A stretch of 64,000 nt of DNA from Syntrophus aciditrophicus SB. GTDB taxonomy: Bacteria > Desulfobacterota > Syntrophia > Syntrophales > Syntrophaceae. The stretch is taken from the NCBI RefSeq assembly GCF_000013405.1, contig NC_007759.1, forward strand, positions 1 through 64,000. The letters are read 5' to 3'. Below, in pieces: positions 36,116-45,132 of the stretch. The notes beneath the pieces are model-generated. The model saw nothing but the letters and a program-made list of their open reading frames with translations, had not been told where the DNA came from and ran no database searches. Each line of letters starts with the position of its first letter. The first letter of the stretch is position 1. The position numbers were made by a program, and so were the translations under genes.

Positions 36116-37190
36116 TTACGCGATTTGTATGTCATCAGTTTCGAAGATGCCTACTTGTGTTACTTTTTGCTCTTTTCTTCCTGTCGACAATCGTATGATC
36201 TCCGGCCAACTTAGTACCAGGCTGTTATAGGAAAGTGCCTCCGCCGCCCGTTTTTTTCGTTCGCACAGGGTGTAGAGGCGATAGGCCAACTCACGGGCGA
36301 TTTCAGCTTTCGATCCCAGTTTGGCTGCAAGCGCAGCAGCAGCACTTTCACCATCGGATTCGAGGGCACGAATCAGTTGATGTGCCATCTCCCAAGCTGT
36401 CAATCGTTGGTCTTTCTCTGGATCCCAGTTATCCTTCAATTCATCAGGGCGAATTAGATGCACTTTGCCGGCTTTTGCGGCAAGGATACCATCCTGGACC
36501 ATGCCTTGGATACTCGTGTTTTTGGCCTTCGAAAGAATTTCGGCCACACCATAGTCTCCCTCACTAAAGCCTGCCTGTTCAAACCACGCCAATGCCCAGC
36601 GGCTGTCGGCGTCAAAGTCACCCTCTTGCTGGGCCAGCGCCTCGTCGAGGATTTGGTTGATGAGTGCCAAAGCATCCCTTACGGTAAGTGGTTTACCTTC
36701 TGCATCAAGCACGTTAGCATACCCGGTATATACCGCCATCCCCGGACCAATAACTGCCTGGGCCAAATCCACGGGTGCAATATTGCTATGCTGCAAATGT
36801 GAAAGTGCTTTGGGTAGTTCGTTTTTGAGCATGTTGACGAACTCTCGGCGTGTGGCGGGGGACGCATCGGCATTACGTTTGCGGCAGACTAGGATTATGC
36901 TGGAGGCAAGTGCATTGGAATTGTTCTCTCTCATTATCCTCGATGATTTTGAAGAGGCGTTTCCGTTCCTTGTCCTGTTCCTTTTCAGTAGGGTATAAAT
37001 CAGGATGTTCCGAGGGGTCGTCCACCATCTGGGCAAAAATCACCGCCCGAGCCGTTGCCAGGGGCCGTCTTGCCCACCAGAGGTGCAGAGTGCTTGGATG
37101 CCCGTGACGGATAGACTTCTCCCGCGCCGATGCCTTATTGATGGCATCGAGAGGCAAGGCGACTTCGATGAGTTTCTTCTTTATTTTCAT
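36116..37190 (-). pseudogene. DUF1156 adenine-specific DNA methylase with deleted catalytic core
   Basis: From ATG 37190 the N-terminal DUF1156 motif is clear: [19 protein letters not shown] and [16 protein letters not shown]. After about 87 residues (RLFKIIED) the frame becomes unrelated. One frame over, the sequence resumes as [19 protein letters not shown] and runs to 36116, matching the C-terminal part of these proteins (FVNMLKNELPKALSHLQ, GPGMAVYTGYA, EGDFDADSRWALAWF). The whole middle, with the SAM-binding and catalytic DPPY motifs (several hundred residues in intact relatives), is missing. The gene begins with a TAATG overlap with the PLD-like gene. Confidence 0.82.
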
Positions 37191-38851
37191 TATGATCCCT
37201 TATTTTTGATAGTCTCATCGATCGTTTTGAGCGAATCGCCGTTTAGAATTCGATACACCAGTTCACACCTGTCTCGCGATTCAAGAGAGGCTTTTTCTAT
37301 TATAGAAAGAAGATTGAGTTCATGTCTGCAGCGATCTTTTAAACCACGACTCCGAAGGTCGCGGCATATGGCGTCGTCCGCCACATTCATGGCTTCGATG
37401 AGGTCGTCTTCAGGCACTTTTAAACCACGCAGATAAAAGCTGTCTGTCATGGCTTTGCGGGGAAAAGCGACAATATCCGAGAGCAGAGAAAAAGCCTGTC
37501 CCCATGGAGAAACCATGGTATTGTCCGTATACGTAAAGCTGATCTTGGAAAAAGAGAGTTTCGGCATGAAGCTGGCGGATTGTACCTTGAGCAGTCGTTC
37601 TTTCAGGTTATCAGTGACCCGAACGATGACATCCTTCCCAACCTGACCCGTTCCCCCGAGTTCTTGGTACATGGCGTTGATGTCCCTGACTAGTGCGGGT
37701 AATTTTTCTTTACTGAAAGCTTCAATGTCACCTTTCAGTAAATCAGAAATGAGCTTCTGCCCTTCCTCATTAATTCGTTTCAACTCTGACTCGAATAACT
37801 TGTAAGCCGTGTCCGGCATCCAACGCATGTTGTCTGCGAGCCCGAAGGTAAATTTTGTGAGAAGTGTGCGCATGCCTTGGCGTCGCTTATCAATCTCTTT
37901 AAGTGTCTTCTCATCAATAATCGATACCCTCATACTGACCTTACGTTTGACGTTACCCTTTTGAAGTTCTGCGGTGTCACCAAAAACACTGGGATCGAGA
38001 GGCGCATCCAAGGGTGGGATACGGCTGAGCTTATCGATGCTGACCAAGGAACCTTTTTCGTAAAGGCGCGCCACAAATTCGGCGAGGTGATCCAGCTTCT
38101 TGAGGCCACCATCTTCTGTAGGCAGTGGAATATCCTTGCCATCTTTGTCTTTGATTTTGATGTCACCGGTCTCAGCATCGACCTCTCCATACGTATCTCC
38201 CGATGCCTGGGAATTAGCGCAGTCATTCATGTAATCCTGCCATAACCTCAGCCCCTCTTCGGACCCTTCCGGAAGAATGAGATCCGGGATTAGTGTCACC
38301 CCCTTGGCAGAGATCTCTCTTGATTTGATCCATAGCAGGTTGAAATAACGACTGAAGCCTTCAACCAGTACAGGATCACCCCGGAATACAAAATTGATAT
38401 GCCCGTCATTCTTTTGCGCCAGGCCGAAATCTTCGCTTGGTCCTGTAAAGATGTAAACTATATCCTTATTCTGTGCCAGACAACAGAGTGTATTCGTTGT
38501 GCGATCAGTAACCGACTTTAGAGGATGGACATGAACTGACAACTGCGGCGAAAACCGTTCGACAAGATCCAGAAGCCGGGAGAGATCCCTCTGCTTGGTG
38601 GCACATGCCGGATAGACCATTACAATGAGATAAACTTTTAGATCGTTATTGCATTCCATCCAAGCCTTGAGGACATCAATGCCCCGCGTAGTCAAAGCAG
38701 ATATGATTCCGAACATGAAAGGTGATTCCAGCACTAAGTCGCCAAAGGGAGGTTGGTGCTTGTATATTCTGTTTCCCTCTGTTACTCGCGGTTCTGGCCA
38801 AAGGAAGGGTATTTGAGGTTCAAGCTCATTAATGAGATTCAGTTGATTCAT
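37190..38851 (-). CDS. PLD-like protein of a helicase-methylase-ATPase operon
   Basis: The 553-residue protein has an N-terminal region (about 40-190) whose strand/helix pattern ([43 protein letters not shown]) resembles a phospholipase D-like fold, but no HxK catalytic motif is seen. The C-terminal half is helical and charged. Proteins of this type occur between the helicase and DUF1156 methylase genes in such operons. It may have a structural or DNA-binding role. Start at 38851 with AGGAA upstream. It overlaps the DUF1156 start by one base. Confidence 0.6.
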   Translation of the reverse strand: MNQLNLINELEPQIPFLWPEPRVTEGNRIYKHQPPFGDLVLESPFMFGIISALTTRGIDVLKAWMECNNDLKVYLIVMVYPACATKQRDLSRLLDLVERFSPQLSVHVHPLKSVTDRTTNTLCCLAQNKDIVYIFTGPSEDFGLAQKNDGHINFVFRGDPVLVEGFSRYFNLLWIKSREISAKGVTLIPDLILPEGSEEGLRLWQDYMNDCANSQASGDTYGEVDAETGDIKIKDKDGKDIPLPTEDGGLKKLDHLAEFVARLYEKGSLVSIDKLSRIPPLDAPLDPSVFGDTAELQKGNVKRKVSMRVSIIDEKTLKEIDKRRQGMRTLLTKFTFGLADNMRWMPDTAYKLFESELKRINEEGQKLISDLLKGDIEAFSKEKLPALVRDINAMYQELGGTGQVGKDVIVRVTDNLKERLLKVQSASFMPKLSFSKISFTYTDNTMVSPWGQAFSLLSDIVAFPRKAMTDSFYLRGLKVPEDDLIEAMNVADDAICRDLRSRGLKDRCRHELNLLSIIEKASLESRDRCELVYRILNGDSLKTIDETIKNKGS

Positions 38852-39017
38852 AAGGGTTTCCTAAAAGTGCGCCACTGCCTTGATGATTTGATCCGGCAGG
38901 AGGGCGACTGCGGTGAGTTTGATACAGATCATGCACTGTTTTTAATTGGGATTATGTAGTCCGACAATTTCGTTAAATCTGCCTGCGATTATCCGACGGT
39001 TCTTCGAATCTCCTTTT

Positions 39018-39464
39018 TTATTCCTTTCTTTTCGTACGAGTGTTTTTAAGAGGAATTTTAAGTGCTTGCTGTTGGCTTTCTTCATACAAGGCAACAAAAT
39101 TTAGAGGCGGTAAGTTCAGTGGCGTCATATTTGCCCGCCTCGTCAAGTCCGCAATGGTTTCACGTACATAAGGAAAGATAATAGATGCACAATTGATACG
39201 CGCGATACGTTCCAATTCCTCATCTGAAGGCATCTCATCAAAAGCAAACGCGCCTTCCCAGGCAACGGAAAATCGGAAGGGGAGATTCTCTGAATCGGAT
39301 GAAATCAGGACAAGCACACGGAGAACTTTGTCTGCATGCTTGTATCCAACTTCTATGCTGTGAGTAAGATCGATGACCTTGTTTTTTTCTCTTTTATACT
39401 GATTGTTTATGGCAAAATGAGCTTCATTGAGCTGAATGCCCACGATCTTGAAACTATGATCCAT
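39018..39464 (-). CDS. SecB-like chaperone of a toxin-antitoxin-chaperone module
   Basis: The 148-residue protein matches the SecB fold. It has the C-terminal motif RINCASIIFPYVRETIADL followed by NLPPLNFVALYEE, very like SecB. In toxin-antitoxin-chaperone (TAC) modules a SecB-like protein stabilises the antitoxin. The start is set at ATG 39464 (MDHSFKIV), overlapping the mqsA-like gene by 11 bases. A longer frame to 39539 would overlap more. Together with MqsR and MqsA it forms a three-gene unit, known in part from Geobacter. It is likely not the cell's general SecB. Confidence 0.85.
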   Translation of the reverse strand: MDHSFKIVGIQLNEAHFAINNQYKREKNKVIDLTHSIEVGYKHADKVLRVLVLISSDSENLPFRFSVAWEGAFAFDEMPSDEELERIARINCASIIFPYVRETIADLTRRANMTPLNLPPLNFVALYEESQQQALKIPLKNTRTKRKE

Positions 39465-39981
39465 ATGTCGCCTCTTTGGTATCGGGAGAATAGATTGTAT
39501 CTTTGAATCGATAGCCTTTTCTTGCTCTTGCGTCCTCAATGTAGGTAACTTTTGCTGACAGCTTTACAGTTTGTTCTCTTCTCTGAATGATTTTCAAGGT
39601 CTGCGGATATGCATCCAGAATGCGAAGCAGGTTGTCCATGCCCTTACTTTGGCATACCTGGCCGGATTCATAGCGGGCCACGCTTTTCAAACCACCGCCA
39701 ATGATATTGGCCAACTGTTCCTGCGTGAGTCCCAGCTTGATGCGAATAGCCTTGATCTGTGGTCCCGTGAGAAGGCCATCCACCTCACGCTGGAAATCTT
39801 TCAGAATTTTTCCCGATTCTTTCAATGTTGCACTGTCAACGATGGCCTCACCGCATTCGGAACATTCATAGGTAACATAATTGGGGATTTCCTTCTTTTT
39901 TCCTTTATATTCGAAGGATTCGGTTCCGACTTTTCGTGTTAACGATTCAGCGCCGCAAATTGAACATTTCTGCGCTTTCAT
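39454..39981 (-). CDS. mqsA: MqsA-family antitoxin (zinc finger plus HTH)
   Basis: The 175-residue product has an N-terminal zinc domain with CSICG and CSECG (C-x2-C twice), which should bind MqsR. A C-terminal Xre-type helix-turn-helix (LTQEQLANIIGGGLKSVARYESG) should bind DNA and autoregulate the module. A C-terminal extension of about 45 residues follows the HTH. Such tails are the chaperone-addiction region in other TAC antitoxins; here that is inferred. The preferred start, ATG 39981, lies one base after the mqsR stop, with GGGAG upstream. Confidence 0.88.
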   Translation of the reverse strand: MKAQKCSICGAESLTRKVGTESFEYKGKKKEIPNYVTYECSECGEAIVDSATLKESGKILKDFQREVDGLLTGPQIKAIRIKLGLTQEQLANIIGGGLKSVARYESGQVCQSKGMDNLLRILDAYPQTLKIIQRREQTVKLSAKVTYIEDARARKGYRFKDTIYSPDTKEATYGS

Positions 39982-39982
39982 T

Positions 39983-40324
39983 TTATTCATCGCTCCCTTC
40001 ATCTCTTTTCATCTGGATTAAGACAGCCTTGTCCCTGTCAACGGACAATTGGATCTTGATATAGAGTTTCTTATCACCGTCTTGATAATGGTAAACATCC
40101 TGCCAGATTTCGTGACTATGATATGTGGTCATGGACTTGTAAAAATGTTTTGAGCCGAGCTGTTCTATGACGTTCTCAATATCTTCAACAGTCATATACC
40201 CTTCCGATGCCGCACCTTTATGTGCTATCTGTGTGATTTGTCGAGTTTTTGCGTTAGAGAACAATTCCTTAAACAGGCTGAGCTCGTAATGGGGCCTGCG
40301 TTTTTCACTGATTTTTTGTATCAT
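39983..40324 (-). CDS. mqsR: MqsR-family toxin (mRNA interferase)
   Basis: The 113-residue protein carries the MqsR signature FYKSMTTYHSHEIWQDVYHY and then LYIKIQL, so the residues matching E. coli MqsR Lys56, Gln68 and Tyr81 appear conserved. MqsR cleaves mRNA. It precedes mqsA, as in E. coli mqsRA. The ATG at 40324 has AGGAAG upstream. A 57-base gap separates it from the helicase gene. An imperfect GAAATATTTTC inverted repeat at 40361-40371 might be an operator, but the E. coli MqsA palindrome is not present. Confidence 0.9.
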   Translation of the reverse strand: MIQKISEKRRPHYELSLFKELFSNAKTRQITQIAHKGAASEGYMTVEDIENVIEQLGSKHFYKSMTTYHSHEIWQDVYHYQDGDKKLYIKIQLSVDRDKAVLIQMKRDEGSDE

Positions 40325-40381
40325 TATGATACTTCCTGGCTGGTTGTCAATCTCTTCTTTGAAATATTTTCTCGGTTGAGA

Positions 40382-43300
40382 TCATGAAGGAGCCACTGCA
40401 CGATCCAGAAGTTCCTGAAAGTCGTAGTTGACGCTTGTGACTCCGAAGTCCGGTTCACGCTGGAAAGGTTGCCGTAAATAATGGACTCGATGTGAATCAC
40501 TATCGAGGAATTCCACGATGGCAAGGATAAAATCTTCCGGCTTATTGAGCGAATAAAGGATCTCATTGCGAGTTACGGTGATCGTGGGTGAGCCGGATAT
40601 ACGACCCTTCACCTCGATAAAACGCAGCTTGCCGGTGCCCGGTATTCTGCTCTCAACATCGTAACCGAGTTTCTCGACCTCTCGATCGGTTGGTTCGAAG
40701 CCGAGGCTGCGTTCAATCTCCATGACAATAGCCCGTGCCCGTGCTGCACTGGCCTGTGTATCGGCAGAAGCTGTTAAAGAAACCATTGTTTGACCTTTCA
40801 TGGCCATAAGCAGGCCTTGGGGCACCACCAGCATGCCACCCAGCACCACGGGCGGGAGCGGTGGGATTTGAGCTTCCAGCTTCAGATCTTCAAGCCGTTT
40901 TTGCAGCCGTCCCTGAAGCAGATCGGCTCGCTTCCGGGCCTCTCCGGAATTGAGACGGGCGCCAATCTTGCCGGCCTGCTCCTGGAGTTTGAGCTGCTCT
41001 GCGCGATGATCCCAGTAAGTGATCTCCTTGGTAAGTCTCTCTTTTACCGCTGCCTCGGTCTTGGCAATCAGTTTAAGCCGGTGATCGCGGACTTCTGCCA
41101 GGTGCTCAGGTACGACATGCGCAACTGCATGTGCCTGTGCCCTATTTTCCAGTTCTCGGGTAATCCAGACGCACTCAGGGCGGTCAAGAATTGTTCCCAC
41201 ACCTGGTTCGTCCTTAATAAGCGGTCGATAATCCAGATAGGGTGCGTAATGCACATGGTGAGCTTTGCCGTTGGCATCGAGTTCCACGTAAATCATTCGC
41301 TTGGAAATAATTCGGCGCTCTACTGATCGTGTCAGGCTTGCATCCTGAATCGCATGCTCGAGATAGAATACCACACGCGGCTGGATGCCCATGTCACGGT
41401 CATCCACTAAAACAGCGCCGCGTTTCAAGAGATCACGGTGACGTTCAAGGGTTAAGTCGATAACCGCATCGAGCAGAGGATGACCCGGACAAACAAATGC
41501 AGCGAGTGGCTGCCCCGGCGAATTAACCAGTGCCTTCTCGAAAGAAATGCGTTCATAACGCGGCAGCACCGGTTCGCCGATCCCGATCAGGCGGTCGCGA
41601 TTGCGCACCGGAGCCGGTACATGGGTTACTTCATAGCGGCGTGGCTCACGTTGTCGGACTGATCCGCCAAGATTGCGGAAAGATTCCAGGAAAAAGGACT
41701 CAATATAGTGTGGTTGCAGGCGGCGGGCCTCCGCCCGTTCCATGTCTTCTCGAATACGTTGGACTCGTCTTGCATCCATGGCATCGCGGGCCAAGGCATG
41801 GTCCTCAAGCAGATCCTGAAAATGGTTCCGGTCAAGTGCTTGTTCTACAACCGTCGTAAGGCGGGCGCGTACCTCAGGTTGATCACCGTAGCGAATAGCT
41901 TCAATAAGAAGATCGCGCAACAGTTTACCTTCGAACTGAAGTTTTCCGAGCACATCGAATACCTGGCCACCCAAGGCTTGACGGGCTTGTTCCAGTTTAT
42001 CCAACAATTTACGATAAACGTCGCCTTCGCGGGTTTCATCGGCTACCAGATTCCAGAGATGGCATACCTCGGTCTGGCCGATACGATGAATGCGACCAAA
42101 ACGTTGCTCTATACGATTTGGGTTCCAAGGCAAGTCGTAATTCACCATCAGGTGTGCACGCTGGAGGTTGATACCTTCACCTGCGGCATCCGTAGCCAGC
42201 AGAACCTGCACCTCCGGATCATGCTTGAATGCCTCCTGTGCCTTCATGCGGTCCTCACGTCCCATGCCCCCATGAATCGTCATCACGGCTTCCTTGCGGC
42301 CAAGCAGGGTTGTGATGCGGGTTGCAAGATAGTTTAAAGTATCGCGGTGCTCGGTAAAGATAACGAGTTTCTGGTGCGGTGAAGGGGTGGGTTTAGGAAT
42401 CGCTCCCGCTCCATATGGAAGAGTCGGGTCGGCCACGTTACCGGTGATAGCTGCGGCAGTGAATATCTCCCCCAGAAGGGAAGAAAGTTCACGCCACTTG
42501 GTATCCAGTCCGTTGTGTCGGACTCTGAGTGCAAGCGCTTCCAGGTCTTTCAAGGTCTCAATCTCTGCCTTCAATTCAGCGATAGATCGCGCTGCGGTCG
42601 CCTGATCGAGGATCTCTTCCTCTGCGACCTGGACCTCGTTATCCGGTGCCTCGTCAAGATCCTCAACGTCCTCTGTGTCAAGTATTGGGATGCTGTTTGT
42701 CAGGATTGAAACGGTTTGGCCTCCTCGCTGAAGCAGTTCCATTTCCCGAAGTTTGCTTTCCAGCCGTTCGCGCCGCCGCCGCAGGGATTGATATATCGCC
42801 TCAGGTGAGGAAGCGAGTCTGCGTTGCAGTATGGTCAACGCAAAGCCGACGGTTCCCGCACGCTTATCATTAGCCAGTGCCTCCGCACGATTGAATTCCT
42901 CTCGTACGTAATCAGTAACCGCCTTGTAGAGTTGGGCTTCGAGATCAGAGAGCTTATAGGGAATGGTGTAAGCAATGCGTTCAGGAAACAGTGGTGTACC
43001 ATCGAACTTGAGCAGACTCTCTTTTACCATTCGACGCATCAAATCTGAAATATCGGTCACATGCACGCCATCGCGGAAACGTCCCTCGAAACGGTCGCCA
43101 TCGAGAAGCGCCATAAAAAGCTGAAAATCCGTCTCTTTTCCGTTGTGAGGCGTTGCAGTCATCAGCAGGAAATGTCGCGCCAGTGTCGAAAGAAGCTGTC
43201 CCAGCCTGTAACGTTTTGTGTACTTCGTCTCTCCGCCGAAAACTGTGGCCGACATCTTGTGTGCCTCGTCACAGACCACAAGATCCCAGCGGCAATCAGG

Positions 43301-43963
43301 TGTCTGGAGCTTTCGCTGTACGTCTTCATTTCGGGAAAGCTTGTCAAGACGGGCAATGACAAGGTTCGTCTCCAGGAACCAGTTGCCGGTGTGCGCGGAT
43401 TCAAGTTTATCATTGGTAAGAATCTCAAAGGGGAGATGAAAACGACGGTACAGTTCATCCTGCCATTGTTCGGCAAGGTTGCCGGGGCAGACGATAAGGC
43501 AACGCTGTAAATCACCCCTGGCAATGAGCTCTTTAATAAACAAGCCCGCCATAATGGTTTTGCCTGCGCCGGGATCGTCGGCGAGCAGGAAACGGAGCGG
43601 TTGCCTCGGCAGCATGGCTTCATAGACCGCCGTAATCTGGTGGGGTAGAGGATCAACAATTGAAGTGTGGACGGCAAGTACCGGATCAAAAAGGTGAGCG
43701 AGGCGGATACGATGCGCTTCCGACACCAGGCGGAACATGGTGCCGTCGCCGTCGAAGCTCCACGGGCGGCCATGTTCCACAAGATCAAGACGCGGTTCGT
43801 CATGACGATAAAGCAGTTCATTTGCCAACCTGCCGGTGGGGGTCTTGTAGGTAAGTTCGAGAGCCTCGGAGCCAAACCACTGAACGCTTATGACCGTAAC
43901 GAGGCAGTCCGGGAGAAGGCCGCGTATTGCGGCATGCGGTTGAAGGTCTTCCAGTCGAATCAT
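40382..43963 (-). CDS. SNF2/DEAD-type helicase with C-terminal DUF3883-like domain
   Basis: This 1193-residue helicase appears intact. Motif I is DDPGAGKTIMAG (about 129-140), motif II DEAH (about 232-235), motif III LLMTATPHNGK. The second RecA domain has LATDAAGEGINLQRA and IEQRFGRIHRIGQ (motifs V and VI), the SNF2-like type. A coiled insert (about 375-500) separates the lobes. The C-terminus (about 1060-1165) resembles DUF3883, with KLGYDVES and FIEVKGR, a nuclease-like E-x-K. It is the first gene of the minus-strand defence operon and, in Hma-like systems, is the translocating component. The start has GAGGA upstream. Confidence 0.9.
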   Translation of the reverse strand: MIRLEDLQPHAAIRGLLPDCLVTVISVQWFGSEALELTYKTPTGRLANELLYRHDEPRLDLVEHGRPWSFDGDGTMFRLVSEAHRIRLAHLFDPVLAVHTSIVDPLPHQITAVYEAMLPRQPLRFLLADDPGAGKTIMAGLFIKELIARGDLQRCLIVCPGNLAEQWQDELYRRFHLPFEILTNDKLESAHTGNWFLETNLVIARLDKLSRNEDVQRKLQTPDCRWDLVVCDEAHKMSATVFGGETKYTKRYRLGQLLSTLARHFLLMTATPHNGKETDFQLFMALLDGDRFEGRFRDGVHVTDISDLMRRMVKESLLKFDGTPLFPERIAYTIPYKLSDLEAQLYKAVTDYVREEFNRAEALANDKRAGTVGFALTILQRRLASSPEAIYQSLRRRRERLESKLREMELLQRGGQTVSILTNSIPILDTEDVEDLDEAPDNEVQVAEEEILDQATAARSIAELKAEIETLKDLEALALRVRHNGLDTKWRELSSLLGEIFTAAAITGNVADPTLPYGAGAIPKPTPSPHQKLVIFTEHRDTLNYLATRITTLLGRKEAVMTIHGGMGREDRMKAQEAFKHDPEVQVLLATDAAGEGINLQRAHLMVNYDLPWNPNRIEQRFGRIHRIGQTEVCHLWNLVADETREGDVYRKLLDKLEQARQALGGQVFDVLGKLQFEGKLLRDLLIEAIRYGDQPEVRARLTTVVEQALDRNHFQDLLEDHALARDAMDARRVQRIREDMERAEARRLQPHYIESFFLESFRNLGGSVRQREPRRYEVTHVPAPVRNRDRLIGIGEPVLPRYERISFEKALVNSPGQPLAAFVCPGHPLLDAVIDLTLERHRDLLKRGAVLVDDRDMGIQPRVVFYLEHAIQDASLTRSVERRIISKRMIYVELDANGKAHHVHYAPYLDYRPLIKDEPGVGTILDRPECVWITRELENRAQAHAVAHVVPEHLAEVRDHRLKLIAKTEAAVKERLTKEITYWDHRAEQLKLQEQAGKIGARLNSGEARKRADLLQGRLQKRLEDLKLEAQIPPLPPVVLGGMLVVPQGLLMAMKGQTMVSLTASADTQASAARARAIVMEIERSLGFEPTDREVEKLGYDVESRIPGTGKLRFIEVKGRISGSPTITVTRNEILYSLNKPEDFILAIVEFLDSDSHRVHYLRQPFQREPDFGVTSVNYDFQELLDRAVAPS

Positions 43964-44428
43964 TTATGTCCTCAACGTGGATCATCGCAGGTACATCTCA
44001 CAATAGGAAGGTGTACGTTCAGGCAACAAGGATTATTAAAGACCAAAGAAAAAAGATCAAAGTCCTGAATGGAACTTTATAATTCACCCCTTCTTATATA
44101 CAAAACGTGAAGTTAAGAACTAATGGCGCGTTCCATATCATAAATCTGAAGAAGAAACATCAATTATTTCCATTAAATGTCTTTTGAAATCATTATTTAA
44201 GGATCGTCCGCTGTCCTGGATTTCCGGCGGATTTTGAGCCGAGATCTCGCTGCCGATGAGTCCTTCCCCGAATTCAGTCCCACCGTCCTCCACCCCATTT
44301 CCAATCTCCTTTCCTCACCACAATTCCTGCGTTTCTTTCACGTTCCAATGTGCTAAAATGTATACAAATATCGCAACTGGTTTCCTTGAAGAAATTAATG
44401 TTCTCAACAAAGATTAAGGAGGCAGACG
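43964..44428. other. Intergenic region between the defence island and the hibernation-factor gene
   Basis: No gene is seen. It marks the right border of the defence island and should contain the helicase promoter (minus) and the hpf-like promoter (plus). A TAAAAT -10-like sequence lies near 44354, without a clear -35. No tRNA gene or obvious flanking repeat was found that would mark an integration site. Confidence 0.4.
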
Positions 44429-44959
44429 ATGATCATTCCACTCCAGATCACAGCCCAGGGCGTAGAACTCAGTGACGAGATAAGGGACGAAATCACTGAA
44501 AGGGCTAACAAGCTCGATAAGTTCTACGACCGGATAATGCGCTGCAGAGTTGTCGTGGAGGAGCCGAAACGGCATCCCAATGAGGGGAAGTTATACAGCG
44601 TGCACATCATCATGACCGTTCCCGGGGGGGAGATCGTGACCAAGAGGGAGCGGAATGAGGATCTCTGGGTGGCGATGCGGGATTCCTTCCAGGCCGCCCA
44701 GCGGAAACTCGAGGATTTCTCCCGAGAGCAGCGGGGCGATGTGAAGACTCACGAAAAGCAGCCGCGGGGGCGCATCAGCGTGATTTTCCCGGATCAGGGA
44801 TATGGATTTCTCGTCCATCCCGAAGGATACGATGTCTATTTTCACGCCAACAGTGTATTAAACAGGGATTTCGATAAACTTGCCGTGGGGATGGAAGTCC
44901 GGTTTAACGAAGAGATGGGCGACAAGGGACCGCAGGCAAGTTCCGTGATCGTCTTGTAG
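44429..44959 (+). CDS. Ribosome hibernation factor (HPF/RaiA) fused to a cold-shock domain
   Basis: The 176-residue product joins two modules. The N-terminal HPF/RaiA (S30AE) domain (about 5-100) has the family pattern (IRDEITERANKLDKFYDRI, VVVEEP, DLWVAMRDSFQAAQRKL). The C-terminal cold-shock-like domain (about 108-175) has the RNP-like stretch YGFLVHPEGYDVYFHANSV. The first would bind the 30S subunit to silence ribosomes; the second could bind RNA. A strong AGGAGG ribosome site precedes ATG 44429. Likely stress-regulated, though no regulatory site was identified. Confidence 0.88.
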   Translation: MIIPLQITAQGVELSDEIRDEITERANKLDKFYDRIMRCRVVVEEPKRHPNEGKLYSVHIIMTVPGGEIVTKRERNEDLWVAMRDSFQAAQRKLEDFSREQRGDVKTHEKQPRGRISVIFPDQGYGFLVHPEGYDVYFHANSVLNRDFDKLAVGMEVRFNEEMGDKGPQASSVIVL

Positions 44960-45021
44960 GTGATTTTGAGGAAGCTTTCCCGGCCATGAAAACATCCGGC
45001 CTGCCATTGCCCTGCTGATCG

Positions 45022-45063
45022 CCTCCAGGGGGGACGGTGTATCGCCTTCCCCCCCCTGGAAGG
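45022..45063. terminator. GC-rich hairpin between convergent genes
   Basis: CCTCCAGGGGGG pairs with CCCCCCTGGAAGG around a loop. It lies between the ends of the plus-strand hibernation gene and the minus-strand MORN gene. No T run follows, so it is a weaker terminator. Confidence 0.5.
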
Positions 45064-45132
45064 CTCTCCATGTACTTGAATCTCATCGACCCGCCGCTTC
45101 GGAATCATGCCTGCCGGCCATCTGCAGGGGCT

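Noticed and set aside
40324-40566. Minus-strand 80-residue frame between helicase and mqsR
   Set aside because: It overlaps the helicase C-terminus in another frame and has no recognisable features.
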